DNA of 36,438 bases from Planctomycetota bacterium (GTDB taxonomy: Bacteria; Planctomycetota; UBA1135; UBA2386): NCBI GenBank assembly GCA_947444055.1, contig CANEYR010000034.1:1-36438 (forward strand). Reading direction: 5' to 3'. Shown piece by piece: positions 23,503 through 30,623 of this stretch (positions are counted from its first letter, which is position 1; each line of letters starts with the position of its first letter). Made by a program: the position numbers and the translations under genes. The notes below the pieces were generated by a model, which worked only from the letters and a program-made list of their open reading frames with translations, was not told the DNA's origin and did no database searches.

Positions 23503-23994
23503 CTACAGCAAGAGCAGCGTGGTCGTGCGCAGCAGCAGTTGCGGATGCGGCCGCGGCGGCCCGGTGGCCTTTGGCAGGCGCGTCACGGCGGGCGCGGCGA
23601 GCGTGCCGAGCGACGCGTGTTCGCGGCCTGCAATGCCTAGCACGAGGGGCGGCGCTGTCGCCGGCGTCCGTTCGACCGGCGCCAGCTCGATGGCGAACTC
23701 GGTGTGTTCGCAGTTGGGGTTGGCGGTCGCGTTCGTGATCAAGGTCCCGTGATCGTGCGGCGGCGATACGTCGGCGCGGTGCGCGTGGCCATGCGCGCAG
23801 CATTCGCCCGGAGCATGCGCAAACTCGATGTGGCTGGGGCCGTGAACGTCACCGCCCGAGCAGCTGACCAACCACCGCGGCAGCCCGAGCAGCAGCACGA
23901 GCATCGCCAAGGCGGCGACGGTGCGGCAAAATCTCAGGGTGCGGGGCGGCAGAAACACGTGGGGGACTCTCGTTCGTTTGCGGTGGTGAGTCAA
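23503..23994 (-). CDS. His/Cys-rich small membrane-anchored protein of the efflux operon
   Basis: The 163-residue product has a basic N-terminus, then one hydrophobic helix (AALAMLVLLLGLPRWLV, about residues 27-43). A segment dense in potential metal ligands follows: SCSGGDVHG, HAPGECCAHGHAHRADVSPP and HDHGTLITN, then NCEHTEFAIELAP. The C-terminal third is Pro/Leu-rich without motif (RPHPQLLLRTTTLLLL). It stands 89 bases upstream of the outer-membrane factor, same strand. The ligand cluster predicts periplasmic binding of zinc, cadmium or copper, as sensor, buffer or donor. No described family recognised. The ATG at 23994 has no strong ribosome site, so the start is uncertain. Confidence 0.65.
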   Translation of the reverse strand: MTHHRKRTRVPHVFLPPRTLRFCRTVAALAMLVLLLGLPRWLVSCSGGDVHGPSHIEFAHAPGECCAHGHAHRADVSPPHDHGTLITNATANPNCEHTEFAIELAPVERTPATAPPLVLGIAGREHASLGTLAAPAVTRLPKATGPPRPHPQLLLRTTTLLLL

Positions 23995-24064
23995 GGGCGC
24001 AGCCGGGCTGGCCGCTCTGTCAGCAGGGTCCCATCGGTCGGCGAGGCGGCTGAGCTGACCTCGT

Positions 24065-25447
24065 TCACTTCTTGGCTGGGGCCGGCTTCTTGGCCGCCGC
24101 CGGGGCGGCGAGCTTTTCCGCCGCGCGAACTCCCGTCAGCACGCCGCAGGCCTCGGGGTTGCCGACTTCGTTGCGCATCGCCAGCAGCACCGCTGGCTCG
24201 TCGACGACGGTGGGCGAACGACCGCGCACGATCACTGGCCCGAACTTCTGTTCGAGCGGGCTCGGCTTGTGGTCTGGTGCCGCGCGCACACTCAGCACCT
24301 GCAGCACGCGGTTGCCCCAGTCCTCGATGGGGAACTTGGGCATGTTGGCCAGCATGTTGGCGATCAGCACCGGGGACGTGGAGAGATCGGTCTCTTTGGC
24401 GCCCGCCTTCGCCGTCGGATCCATCAGCAGGATGTGGTGGTCGAGCGCCTTCGTCAGGCCCGCGCGCAGCGGCCCCTTGGCGGTGAAGTCGGTCGCCTTC
24501 CAGAACACTTCCATCGCTTCGGCGGTGCTGCTCAGTTGCTGGGCGATGCGTTCCTGCTCCGACTTGAACGCCGCCCGCTTGGGCCGCTGGGCGAGCAGCT
24601 TGAGCGCTTCCGGTTTCTTGCCGAGGTAGGCGAGTGCATCGGCGGCTTCGACGAGAAAACGTGGGCCCGGGTCGGCCGCGCGCATCGCCTCGATCGCCTT
24701 CTGCGCCGCCGCCGCATCCCCCGCGATGGCATAGGCGCGCAGCGTCAGGATCTGCACGTCGCCTACAGCCTCGGCAGGAACGTCGGCACCGGTCAACGCC
24801 GCGACCGCTTCCTTGGCGCGGCCGAGTCGCAGCAACAGCCGACCGCGGGCCAGCCACGCACCCTGCACCGCCGCCTTGCCTTCGTCACTTGCCAAGCCGA
24901 GGTCGAGTTGTTGCAGCGCTTCGTCGCACTGGTCAAGTTCCTCGAGCACTTGATAGAGCCCGAGGTGGGTGTGGAAGGTGTCCGGGGTCAGCGTGAGGGC
25001 CGTGCGCAACGCCTGCTCGGCGGCCTGCAAACTGGCGACGCGCTGCTGGCTCGGCGCGGCACCGTCGGTGAGCCGCCGCAAGGCGAGGCCAACGTGGTCC
25101 CAGAGCGGGCGCGACTCGGGGAAGTGCTTGACGCCGTGCTCGGCGATCTTGCGTGCCTGCGCTGGGAACGCGGCGATCAGCGGGCTGCTGGCCTCGATGT
25201 AGTGTCGCGCGGTGAGCCCTTCGGTCTTCGCGATCGTGGCGACGAACTCGTCGAGTTCTTGCAGACCCTTCGTCAGTTCCGCCTTCTGCTCCGCGGTCGG
25301 CTCGGCGATGTCGCGCAGGTTGCCGAGCTGCTGCGCGAATTCGTGGGCGCTGGTCGTGACCTGTTCGACCGAGAGTGGCTCGTCCTGCGTGCGTGGGGCG
25401 GTGGCCAAGGCCAACAGGAACAGGATGCTCGGGAGGGTCTTCCTCAT
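24065..25447 (-). CDS. secreted TPR-repeat protein
   Basis: The 460-residue product starts at ATG 25447, giving signal MRKTLPSILFLLALATAPRT; an upstream ATG at 25483 is less suitable. TPR-like helical pairs run through residues ~100-270: SLQAAEQALRTALTLTPDTF followed by HLGLYQVLEELDQCDEALQQ, then LARGRLLLRLGRAKEAVAAL and LRAYAIAGDAAAAQKAIEAM. The last ~130 residues form a different domain (DHHILLMDPTAKAGAKETDL, FGPVIVRGRSPTVVDEPAVL). The tail is Ala/Lys/Pro-rich (AAPAAAKKPAPAKK). Role probably protein-protein contacts in the periplasm. It lies 70 bases upstream of the efflux operon's His/Cys-rich gene and might be co-transcribed, but nothing in it points to metals. Confidence 0.78.
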   Translation of the reverse strand: MRKTLPSILFLLALATAPRTQDEPLSVEQVTTSAHEFAQQLGNLRDIAEPTAEQKAELTKGLQELDEFVATIAKTEGLTARHYIEASSPLIAAFPAQARKIAEHGVKHFPESRPLWDHVGLALRRLTDGAAPSQQRVASLQAAEQALRTALTLTPDTFHTHLGLYQVLEELDQCDEALQQLDLGLASDEGKAAVQGAWLARGRLLLRLGRAKEAVAALTGADVPAEAVGDVQILTLRAYAIAGDAAAAQKAIEAMRAADPGPRFLVEAADALAYLGKKPEALKLLAQRPKRAAFKSEQERIAQQLSSTAEAMEVFWKATDFTAKGPLRAGLTKALDHHILLMDPTAKAGAKETDLSTSPVLIANMLANMPKFPIEDWGNRVLQVLSVRAAPDHKPSPLEQKFGPVIVRGRSPTVVDEPAVLLAMRNEVGNPEACGVLTGVRAAEKLAAPAAAKKPAPAKK

Positions 25448-25507
25448 CGCGGCATCTTCGCGAGCGAACGGCGCGGACGCCATGCGGGAGTTGGTCGGCG
25501 AAGAGCC

Positions 25508-26212
25508 TCATGCAGTCGCTGGTAGTTCGTGCACGGAGAGCAGTCCGTGCCGTCGCCAGCCGATCTTCAGCATCCAGGTGTGTGCAGCGGCGACCGGTCG
25601 CACGATCGCCTCGATGCCGCGCACTGTCACCGTCTCACGGAACCCATCGAACCACGGCGCCGACGTGAACGTGTCGATCGCCTGGGGCACAGAGACCTCG
25701 CGACCTTCGGCCGCGTGCTTCTTCCCGTTCCCCAGCACGTAGCGCAGCGCGTTCCTGACCTCGCGCGGTGTCTTCAGGATGCGATCGTGGTACCGATCGG
25801 CGAACACCGTGCCACCACGGCCCCACAGCTTGTTCAAGGCTTTGGCGATGCGAATCGCGAGGCCCTGTAGTCCCCGCGACACCGCCGCCCGATCGCGCGC
25901 CTCCACCAAGAAGTGCAGGTGATCATTGAGCACGGCGTAGTGCGTGAGGCGGAAGCCATGCCGGTCGCAACCGACGGCGAAGGCCGCGCGCAGGGCGGTG
26001 TACTCACGTTTGCTGCGCAAACGCGGCAACCCCCGCAGCAACTTCATCGTGACATGCGCCGGGAACCTCGCCGCCAGCAGCGCGCGCGGCCCGTGACCAA
26101 CCATAGCCGTCTCGCCCTTGGGCTTTCTGCCAGCACCGGCACGGCGACCGCCGTTCTGTCGGAACGGCAACACGCCTTGCTGCGGCTTCTTCTGGCGAGC
26201 GTGAGCGGCCAT
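25508..26212 (-). CDS. HUH (Y1, REP-associated type) transposase, intact
   Basis: The 234-residue product starts at ATG 26212. The N-terminus is basic with an AT-hook-like stretch (GGRRAGAGRKPKG, residues 21-33). The Y1 domain follows: FPAHVTMKLLRGLPRLR, the HUH motif H98-L-H100 in LNDHLHFLVEA, and the presumed catalytic Tyr158 in ALRYVLGNGKKH. Such enzymes nick single-stranded DNA at palindromes and form a 5'-phosphotyrosine link; REP-associated members usually stay single copy and spread short palindromic repeats. A hairpin sits in its own last codons (25531-25550). A 5'-truncated relative lies at 5968-6450. It stands alone between the TPR gene and the peptidase operon. Confidence 0.9.
   Translation of the reverse strand: MAAHARQKKPQQGVLPFRQNGGRRAGAGRKPKGETAMVGHGPRALLAARFPAHVTMKLLRGLPRLRSKREYTALRAAFAVGCDRHGFRLTHYAVLNDHLHFLVEARDRAAVSRGLQGLAIRIAKALNKLWGRGGTVFADRYHDRILKTPREVRNALRYVLGNGKKHAAEGREVSVPQAIDTFTSAPWFDGFRETVTVRGIEAIVRPVAAAHTWMLKIGWRRHGLLSVHELPATA
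25531..25550. repeat. hairpin in transposase 3' end (copy 2)
   Basis: GCACGGA, six bases and TCCGTGC form the same perfect 7-bp stem as at 5991-6010, at the same place in the coding sequence. Flanking non-coding sequence is not shared between the copies. Confidence 0.45.
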
Positions 26213-26480
26213 TGTGATTGCGCAGATATTAACATAGCGGCACACGATGTCCAGTGACGTTCGGCGAATGTTCGGTGGCGTTCCGGCGTCGACCAACGCG
26301 ACATGGTCACGGCCAGTTGGGTGGCATTGCCGACGAGGTGGCTCTAGGGCGAACCCTGAGGGCGCGCCCCGAATTGGCACGGCAAGGGCGCGGCGCACCT
26401 GTGCCGCTCCCGTCACGGCCGGACTTGCTGCTCGCACGCTCCGCGGCGATCGCGTAGACGTCCCTCTCTTCCAGGTGCCC
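26213..26480. promoter_or_regulatory. divergent intergenic region between transposase and peptidase operon
   Basis: Within these 268 bases, the part next to the transposase start (26219-26236) is unusually AT-rich for this genome (GATATTAACATA) and is the best place for a promoter. The remainder is GC-rich with short GTTCGG repeats around 26265-26280. No gene is supported in it. Confidence 0.35.
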
Positions 26481-28130
26481 ATGCTCAGACTCCTCACCGC
26501 CTTCTCGACCTCTTTGCTGCTGACCTCGTTCTTGCTCGCGCAGGAACCGACTGCACCGCCGGCAGTCAGCGACCCCAACGCCGTCGATGACGCGGCGGTC
26601 GCGTTCTTCCTGGAGGAAGGGCTGCAGCGGTCGCAGGTGATGGACCACCTCAGTTGGTTGTGCGACGTCTACGGCCCGCGCGTCACCGGTTCGCCCAACA
26701 TCCGGAAGGCGCAGGCGTGGGCGGCCAAGACCTTCGGCGCGATGGGGCTCTCGGCCCGCACCGAGCAGTGGGGACCGTTCGGCCGCGGTTGGCGGTGTGA
26801 TCACATCGCGATGTCGGTGGTCGGTGACAACCCGTGGCCCGTGATCGGCTATCCCAAAGTGTGGTCGCCCGCCGTCGATGGCCGCACCGCGGAAGTGGTG
26901 CATGTCGCCGCCCTCGACAAGGCCGCCCTCGAAGCGATGGACCTGAAGGGCAAGATCGTGCTGATCGAAGACATGCGCCCCGTCAACGAGCCGTTCGATG
27001 GCTACAGCAAGCGCCTCGACGAGAAGGACCTCCTGCGGTTGGCGGACCAGCAAGCGCCTGAGACACAAGCGGCCGCACCGCGGGCGGCGGCGGCGCGCGG
27101 CGACAACGACTTCCGCATGGGCTTTCAACGGCGCGAAGAAATGCTCGCGATCGTGCAGCAGAAGCGGCCGTTGGCGATCCTCGACCGCGCGTCGAAGGGC
27201 GACTACGGCACCGTCTTCGTGCAAGGTGCGAGTGCCGTTGCCAAGCCCGACGCACCGCGCGGTGAGCGCCCCAGTGCCCGCGCCGTCGACGCCGACGTCA
27301 TCCCGCAGTTCACCATCGCGGTCGAACACTACAACCGCATGTGCCGACTGCTCGCGAAGGGCATGCCGGTGCGCATGGCGATCGACAGCAAGGTGACGTT
27401 CTTCCAAGACGACCTCAATGACTACAACGTCGTCGCCGACCTGCCTGGCGGCGATGCCGCGATCGGCGGCGAGTTCGCGATGCTCGGTGCGCACCTCGAC
27501 AGTTGGCAATCGGGAACGGGCAGCACCGACAACGGCTGTGGCAGCGCGGTCGTGATCGAAGCGACGCGGTTGATCGCGGCGTGGTGCAAGCAGAGTGGCA
27601 CGAAGCCGCGGCGCACGGTGCGGGCGGCGTTGTGGAGCGGAGAGGAACAGGGCTTGATGGGCTCGCGCGCGTTCGTGACGCAGCACCTCGGCACCTACGA
27701 AGCGCCGACCGAGGAGCACGCCAAGGTGGCCGGCTACTTCAACCTCGACAACGGCACCGGCCGCATTCGCGGCGTCTACCTGCAAGGCAATGACGCGGTG
27801 TCGTCGATCTTTCGGCGCTGGCTGCGTCCGTTCCACGTGCATGGCGCGTCGACGATCACGCTGGACGACACCGGCGGCACGGACCACCTGGCGTTCCACG
27901 GCGTGGGTGTGCCCGGCTTCCAGTTCATCCAAGACCCGGTCAGCTACAGCCCGCGTACCCACCACAGCAACATGGACGTGTGGGACCATGCGGTCGCCGA
28001 GGACCTCAAGCAAGCGTCGGTGATCATGGCGAGCTTCGTTTGGCACACCGCGCAACGCACCGACAAGTTGCCGCGGCACATGGTGACGCCGCGCGCGCCG
28101 CGTGGCGAACGGGCTGGCGGAGGCCGCTGA
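26481..28130 (+). CDS. secreted M28-family zinc metallopeptidase
   Basis: The 549-residue product starts at ATG 26481 with signal MLRLLTAFSTSLLLTSFLLA; upstream in-frame codons are not protein-like. The N-terminal part (LSWLCDVYGPRVTGSPNIRK) is typical of M28 aminopeptidase/carboxypeptidase Q-like enzymes. A PA-like insert covers ~residues 130-290 (LDLKGKIVLIEDM-type strand). The catalytic domain has all ligands: AHLDSW (His ~337), STDNG (Asp), SGEEQG (catalytic and ligand Glu, ~386), NLDNG (Asp ~421) and THHSNMD (His ~494). It removes amino acids from peptides using two zinc ions, outside the cytoplasm. First gene of a three-gene operon. Confidence 0.92.
   Translation: MLRLLTAFSTSLLLTSFLLAQEPTAPPAVSDPNAVDDAAVAFFLEEGLQRSQVMDHLSWLCDVYGPRVTGSPNIRKAQAWAAKTFGAMGLSARTEQWGPFGRGWRCDHIAMSVVGDNPWPVIGYPKVWSPAVDGRTAEVVHVAALDKAALEAMDLKGKIVLIEDMRPVNEPFDGYSKRLDEKDLLRLADQQAPETQAAAPRAAAARGDNDFRMGFQRREEMLAIVQQKRPLAILDRASKGDYGTVFVQGASAVAKPDAPRGERPSARAVDADVIPQFTIAVEHYNRMCRLLAKGMPVRMAIDSKVTFFQDDLNDYNVVADLPGGDAAIGGEFAMLGAHLDSWQSGTGSTDNGCGSAVVIEATRLIAAWCKQSGTKPRRTVRAALWSGEEQGLMGSRAFVTQHLGTYEAPTEEHAKVAGYFNLDNGTGRIRGVYLQGNDAVSSIFRRWLRPFHVHGASTITLDDTGGTDHLAFHGVGVPGFQFIQDPVSYSPRTHHSNMDVWDHAVAEDLKQASVIMASFVWHTAQRTDKLPRHMVTPRAPRGERAGGGR
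28117..28123 (+). promoter_or_regulatory. ribosome binding site selecting a GTG start
   Basis: GCGGAGG lies eight bases before GTG 28132, inside the last codons of the peptidase gene. It favours GTG 28132 over the in-frame GTG at 28102, and yields a proper lipoprotein signal. Confidence 0.65.
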
Positions 28131-28131
28131 A

Positions 28132-28740
28132 GTGAACGGGCTGGCTCGGCTCGGCGCGCTGCTGGTGACCGCGGTGGTGTTGGTTGGCTGCCGGGTGGGG
28201 GAGCCAGCGCCGGTCCCGCTGGCGGGGGACGAGCCGCAGGTGGTCGCGGTGTGGCCGTTCGTGCTGGCCGAGCAGCCTGTCGATGCCGAACTGCTGCTCG
28301 GTAGCTTGGGTGGGGCGATGACGGCGCGCGGCTATCGCACGATCAGCTACGCGGTCGGCTTGCAGATGCTGCGCGATGCGAACATGGCGGACGCTGCCGA
28401 GGTCACGCGAGCCGGTGCGGTGTTGGGCGCCGATGCAGTGCTGCAAGTGCTGGTGCGCGAGTTTGAGGCGAGCGGCAGTCGGCCGCTGCGCGAGGCGCGG
28501 TGGGACCTGCAGTGGCGGTTGTTGTCGACGCGCGGCGGCGGCGTGTTGTGGTCGTTTGCGCAGCGTGGTGCGATGCGCGCCAACCTCGGCGATGGTGGCG
28601 ATCCGCACCGTGCGCTCGATGCCGAACGCGACATCGTGCCGATGGGTGGTGGAGCACCGGTCACCTACCGCGATGCCGACGAGCTGGTGGCGTCGCTGCA
28701 CCGGTTGGCGTTGTCGCGTTTGCCGAGGCGTTCGCCATGA
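28132..28740 (+). CDS. lipoprotein, GNA1162/CsgG-like
   Basis: The 202-residue product from GTG 28132 has signal VNGLARLGALLVTAVVLVGC (lipobox LVGC). The mature part resembles the alpha/beta fold of GNA1162/CsgG/LpoB-type lipoproteins: PQVVAVWPFVLAEQPVDAEL, GGAMTARGYRTISYAVGLQM, LGADAVLQVLVREFEASG and WDLQWRLLSTRGGGVLWSF. These act as outer-membrane-attached accessory or sensor proteins; no specific partner is indicated. It begins one base after the peptidase stop, and its own stop overlaps the next ATG (ATGA), so the three genes are tightly coupled. Confidence 0.65.
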   Translation: MNGLARLGALLVTAVVLVGCRVGEPAPVPLAGDEPQVVAVWPFVLAEQPVDAELLLGSLGGAMTARGYRTISYAVGLQMLRDANMADAAEVTRAGAVLGADAVLQVLVREFEASGSRPLREARWDLQWRLLSTRGGGVLWSFAQRGAMRANLGDGGDPHRALDAERDIVPMGGGAPVTYRDADELVASLHRLALSRLPRRSP

Positions 28741-29363
28741 AGATCGAGATCGTTCCGTATCCTGGCCTCGCTGTGCACACCGTGGCGGCCACGTTTACGC
28801 AGGCACTCGGGGCATTGCCGACGCCAGCGTGGTTGCTTCTGCTGTTGCGAATTGGCGCGCCGGCGCCGGTGGCGACCAGCGAAGGGGTGCGCGCGGCGGT
28901 GCGCGATCTGCTGCGCCTGCACGGCTATCGCCCCACCGGTCGCGGCAAGCCATCGGCGGAATACCTGATCGCCGCCGTCGGCGAGGGCAAGCTCGGGTCG
29001 ATCAATGCCGCCGTCGATGCGGGCAACGTCGTGTCGCTGCACTCGGGGTTGCCGATCAGTGTGGTCGATCTCGATCGCTGCCGCGGGGCCGTGCGCGTCG
29101 CGGTGCCGCCAGCGGGCAGCAGCTACGTGTTCAACCGCAGTGGCCAGACTATCGATGTGGGTGGGCTGGTGTCGTTGTGCGACGACGAGGGGCCGTGTGC
29201 GAATGCCGTGAAGGACGCGCAGCGCACCAAGACCTCGCCGGAGACCACGCGTGTGCTGGCGATCGTCTGGGGCGCTTGTGCGCCGGATACGCGGCACGCC
29301 CCGGCGACGGCGGCGTGGCTCGGCGAAGTGTTCACGCGGCTCGCTGCGCAGCTCGCAATCTGA
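28737..29363 (+). CDS. B3/B4 tRNA-binding-domain protein
   Basis: The 208-residue product is a stand-alone B3/B4 domain of the type found in the phenylalanyl-tRNA synthetase beta subunit. Typical stretches: LRLHGYRPTGRGKPSAEYLI, INAAVDAGNVVSLHSGLPIS, VVDLDRCRGAVRVAVPP and GGLVSLCDDEGPCANAVKDA. Synthetase B3/B4 domains edit mischarged tRNA; free-standing bacterial relatives are poorly characterised and may act on free amino acids or tRNA. Cytoplasmic, no signal peptide. The ATG overlaps the stop of the lipoprotein gene by four bases. Its linkage to a secreted peptidase and a lipoprotein gives no obvious shared pathway. Confidence 0.85.
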   Translation: MKIEIVPYPGLAVHTVAATFTQALGALPTPAWLLLLLRIGAPAPVATSEGVRAAVRDLLRLHGYRPTGRGKPSAEYLIAAVGEGKLGSINAAVDAGNVVSLHSGLPISVVDLDRCRGAVRVAVPPAGSSYVFNRSGQTIDVGGLVSLCDDEGPCANAVKDAQRTKTSPETTRVLAIVWGACAPDTRHAPATAAWLGEVFTRLAAQLAI

Positions 29364-29382
29364 GTCCGCGGGTGGTTGTCAC

Positions 29383-29772
29383 TCAGGCCGGAACGCATTC
29401 GATGCCATAAGCCGCCAATTGGGTGTCGGCGGTGATCAGGCTGACGCCCTCGACCATGGCTTGCGCGACCAACAAGCGATCAAATGGATCGCGATGAATC
29501 GCTGGTAGCTCGGCGACCCGAGCTGCATGCGAGTGATGGATTGGCAGCGGCAGCAAGTTCTGTTCGGCCATGACGCGAGCGACAAACTGCTGCACTGGTT
29601 CGCCGAGGCGCAGCTTGCCGATCTGGGATTTGATGGCCAGTTCCCAAGTCGAGCCGGCACTCCACAGCAATTCGTTGGAGGCGGTAGAGAACAGGGTCCG
29701 TGTCTCCGGCCGCAGCCGCGAGGCATCGTCCAGCCACCAAAGCAACACGTGCGTGTCCAGCAAGTACCTCAC
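29383..29772 (-). CDS. PIN-domain toxin (VapC-like)
   Basis: The 129-residue product is a complete PIN domain of the Sll0205-like VapC group: LLDTHVLLWW with Asp6, STWELAIKSQIGKL with Glu44, IHRDPFDRLLVAQA with Asp95/Asp98 and LITADTQLAAYG with Asp116. These acidic residues coordinate Mg in an RNA-cleaving site. Its ATG overlaps the antitoxin stop by four bases (29769-29772), the usual coupled order with antitoxin first. It converges on the B3/B4 gene with 19 bp between stops. Confidence 0.92.
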   Translation of the reverse strand: MRYLLDTHVLLWWLDDASRLRPETRTLFSTASNELLWSAGSTWELAIKSQIGKLRLGEPVQQFVARVMAEQNLLPLPIHHSHAARVAELPAIHRDPFDRLLVAQAMVEGVSLITADTQLAAYGIECVPA

Positions 29773-30005
29773 GAGTGGCCTAGAAACGCATCGAGCAAGT
29801 CGGGCGGCAGCGGCGAATCGAAGTCCTCGGCCACCCAGAGCTGGCCCCTCGCTGTCTCGGGGACCCGTTGCCGCTGTGATCGAATCGGGACGATGCGGGC
29901 AATGGGTTCGCCCGCCTTGGCGATGATGACTTCTTCGCCCGCCTGCACCTTCGCGAGGATGCGCGAGAACTGCGTCTTCGCCTCGTGTACGTTGTAGGTG
30001 TCCAT
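29769..30005 (-). CDS. Phd/YefM-type antitoxin (VapB-like)
   Basis: The 78-residue product has N-terminal MDTYNVHEAKTQFSRILAKV and VIIAKAGEPIARIVPI, the hallmark of Phd/YefM antitoxins. The C-terminal half (ETARGQLWVAEDFDSPLPPD, DAFLGHS) is the flexible region that wraps the toxin. It should bind its own promoter; suitable repeats lie at 30010-30037 directly upstream. Coupled to the toxin by a 4-nt overlap. Confidence 0.92.
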   Translation of the reverse strand: MDTYNVHEAKTQFSRILAKVQAGEEVIIAKAGEPIARIVPIRSQRQRVPETARGQLWVAEDFDSPLPPDLLDAFLGHS

Positions 30006-30009
30006 GCCT

Positions 30010-30037
30010 GCTTATCGACTAAGGTGCGGACTAAGTC
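30010..30037. promoter_or_regulatory. candidate antitoxin operator
   Basis: GACTAAG occurs twice in direct orientation, 12 bp apart (30017-30023 and 30029-30035). The first is also part of a palindrome CTTATCGACTAAG (30011-30023), and the second of GACTAAGTC (30029-30037). The site begins five to ten bases before the antitoxin ATG, where Phd-type antitoxins usually autoregulate. It is AT-richer than its surroundings. Confidence 0.45.
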
Positions 30038-30107
30038 AACGTGGGGCGCTTGCAAGCCCAGGTTGCAGCGGTGGCTACGTGAGTTCTCCCGCCGGCGGCC
30101 GTCGCGC

Positions 30108-30623
30108 CTAGCTGGCCATCCAGCGGGCCTGCTCCAACGCCGTCGTCTGCTTGAAGTCCGCGCGCAGCCGTTCGCGCAGGAACATGCCGTAGAGGGCCTG
30201 CACCAGTTCATGCAACGCCAGCCAGTTGGCGGAACGATCGGCCGTGCGGTCGGTGTCGGACTCGCACTCCTCGGCGTCCTCGGGCAGCTTGACGCCGTTG
30301 AGCGTCAGCGTCGGCGCGTCGAGCGTGGCGCTCCATAGGCGCGAGCCCTCGGCGATCAACAGCCGGGCTTTGCGCAGGCGATGGCCTTGCCGCAGAGCCG
30401 TGCGCGCTTCCGCCGTGCGCGTTGGCAGGCCGCGGCGCAGCGTCTGTTCCGTTTCGTCTTCGCTCGGCGCCGCGAACGACAAGAAGTCGTCGAGCGCCAC
30501 GCCGACGACGCGACCGCCAGGCAACGTGAACTCACCACCATCGGTCTCCCAGCGGAACCACAGCCAGGTCAAGAACTCCTCGCCGAGGAAGCCATGCGTG
30601 TCGGCACCGGTGTTGGTCTTCAT
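30108..30623 (-). CDS. RdgC-like protein, C-terminal half
   Basis: The 171-residue product starts MKTNTGADTHGFLGEEFLTW and continues LWFRWETDGGEFTLPGGRVV, GVALDDFLSFAAPSE and LRQGHRLRKARLLIAEGSRL. This matches the second half of the long RdgC-like proteins of deltaproteobacteria and planctomycetes, where EFLTWLW is conserved. RdgC binds double-stranded DNA as a ring and restrains RecA. The ATG overlaps the stop of the N-terminal-half gene (ATGA), and GGAGGAAG at about 30629-30636 is a strong ribosome site. The half is therefore translated as its own chain rather than being a simple frameshift product. Cytoplasmic. Confidence 0.65.
   Translation of the reverse strand: MKTNTGADTHGFLGEEFLTWLWFRWETDGGEFTLPGGRVVGVALDDFLSFAAPSEDETEQTLRRGLPTRTAEARTALRQGHRLRKARLLIAEGSRLWSATLDAPTLTLNGVKLPEDAEECESDTDRTADRSANWLALHELVQALYGMFLRERLRADFKQTTALEQARWMAS

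Noticed and set aside
26307-28079. 590-codon open frame on the minus strand
   Set aside because: Antisense to the M28 peptidase, whose catalytic motifs are complete on the plus strand.
29364-29382. CTGAGT/ACTCAG inverted repeat between convergent genes as terminator
   Set aside because: Only six base pairs with a 15-base loop spanning both stop regions. Too weak to call.
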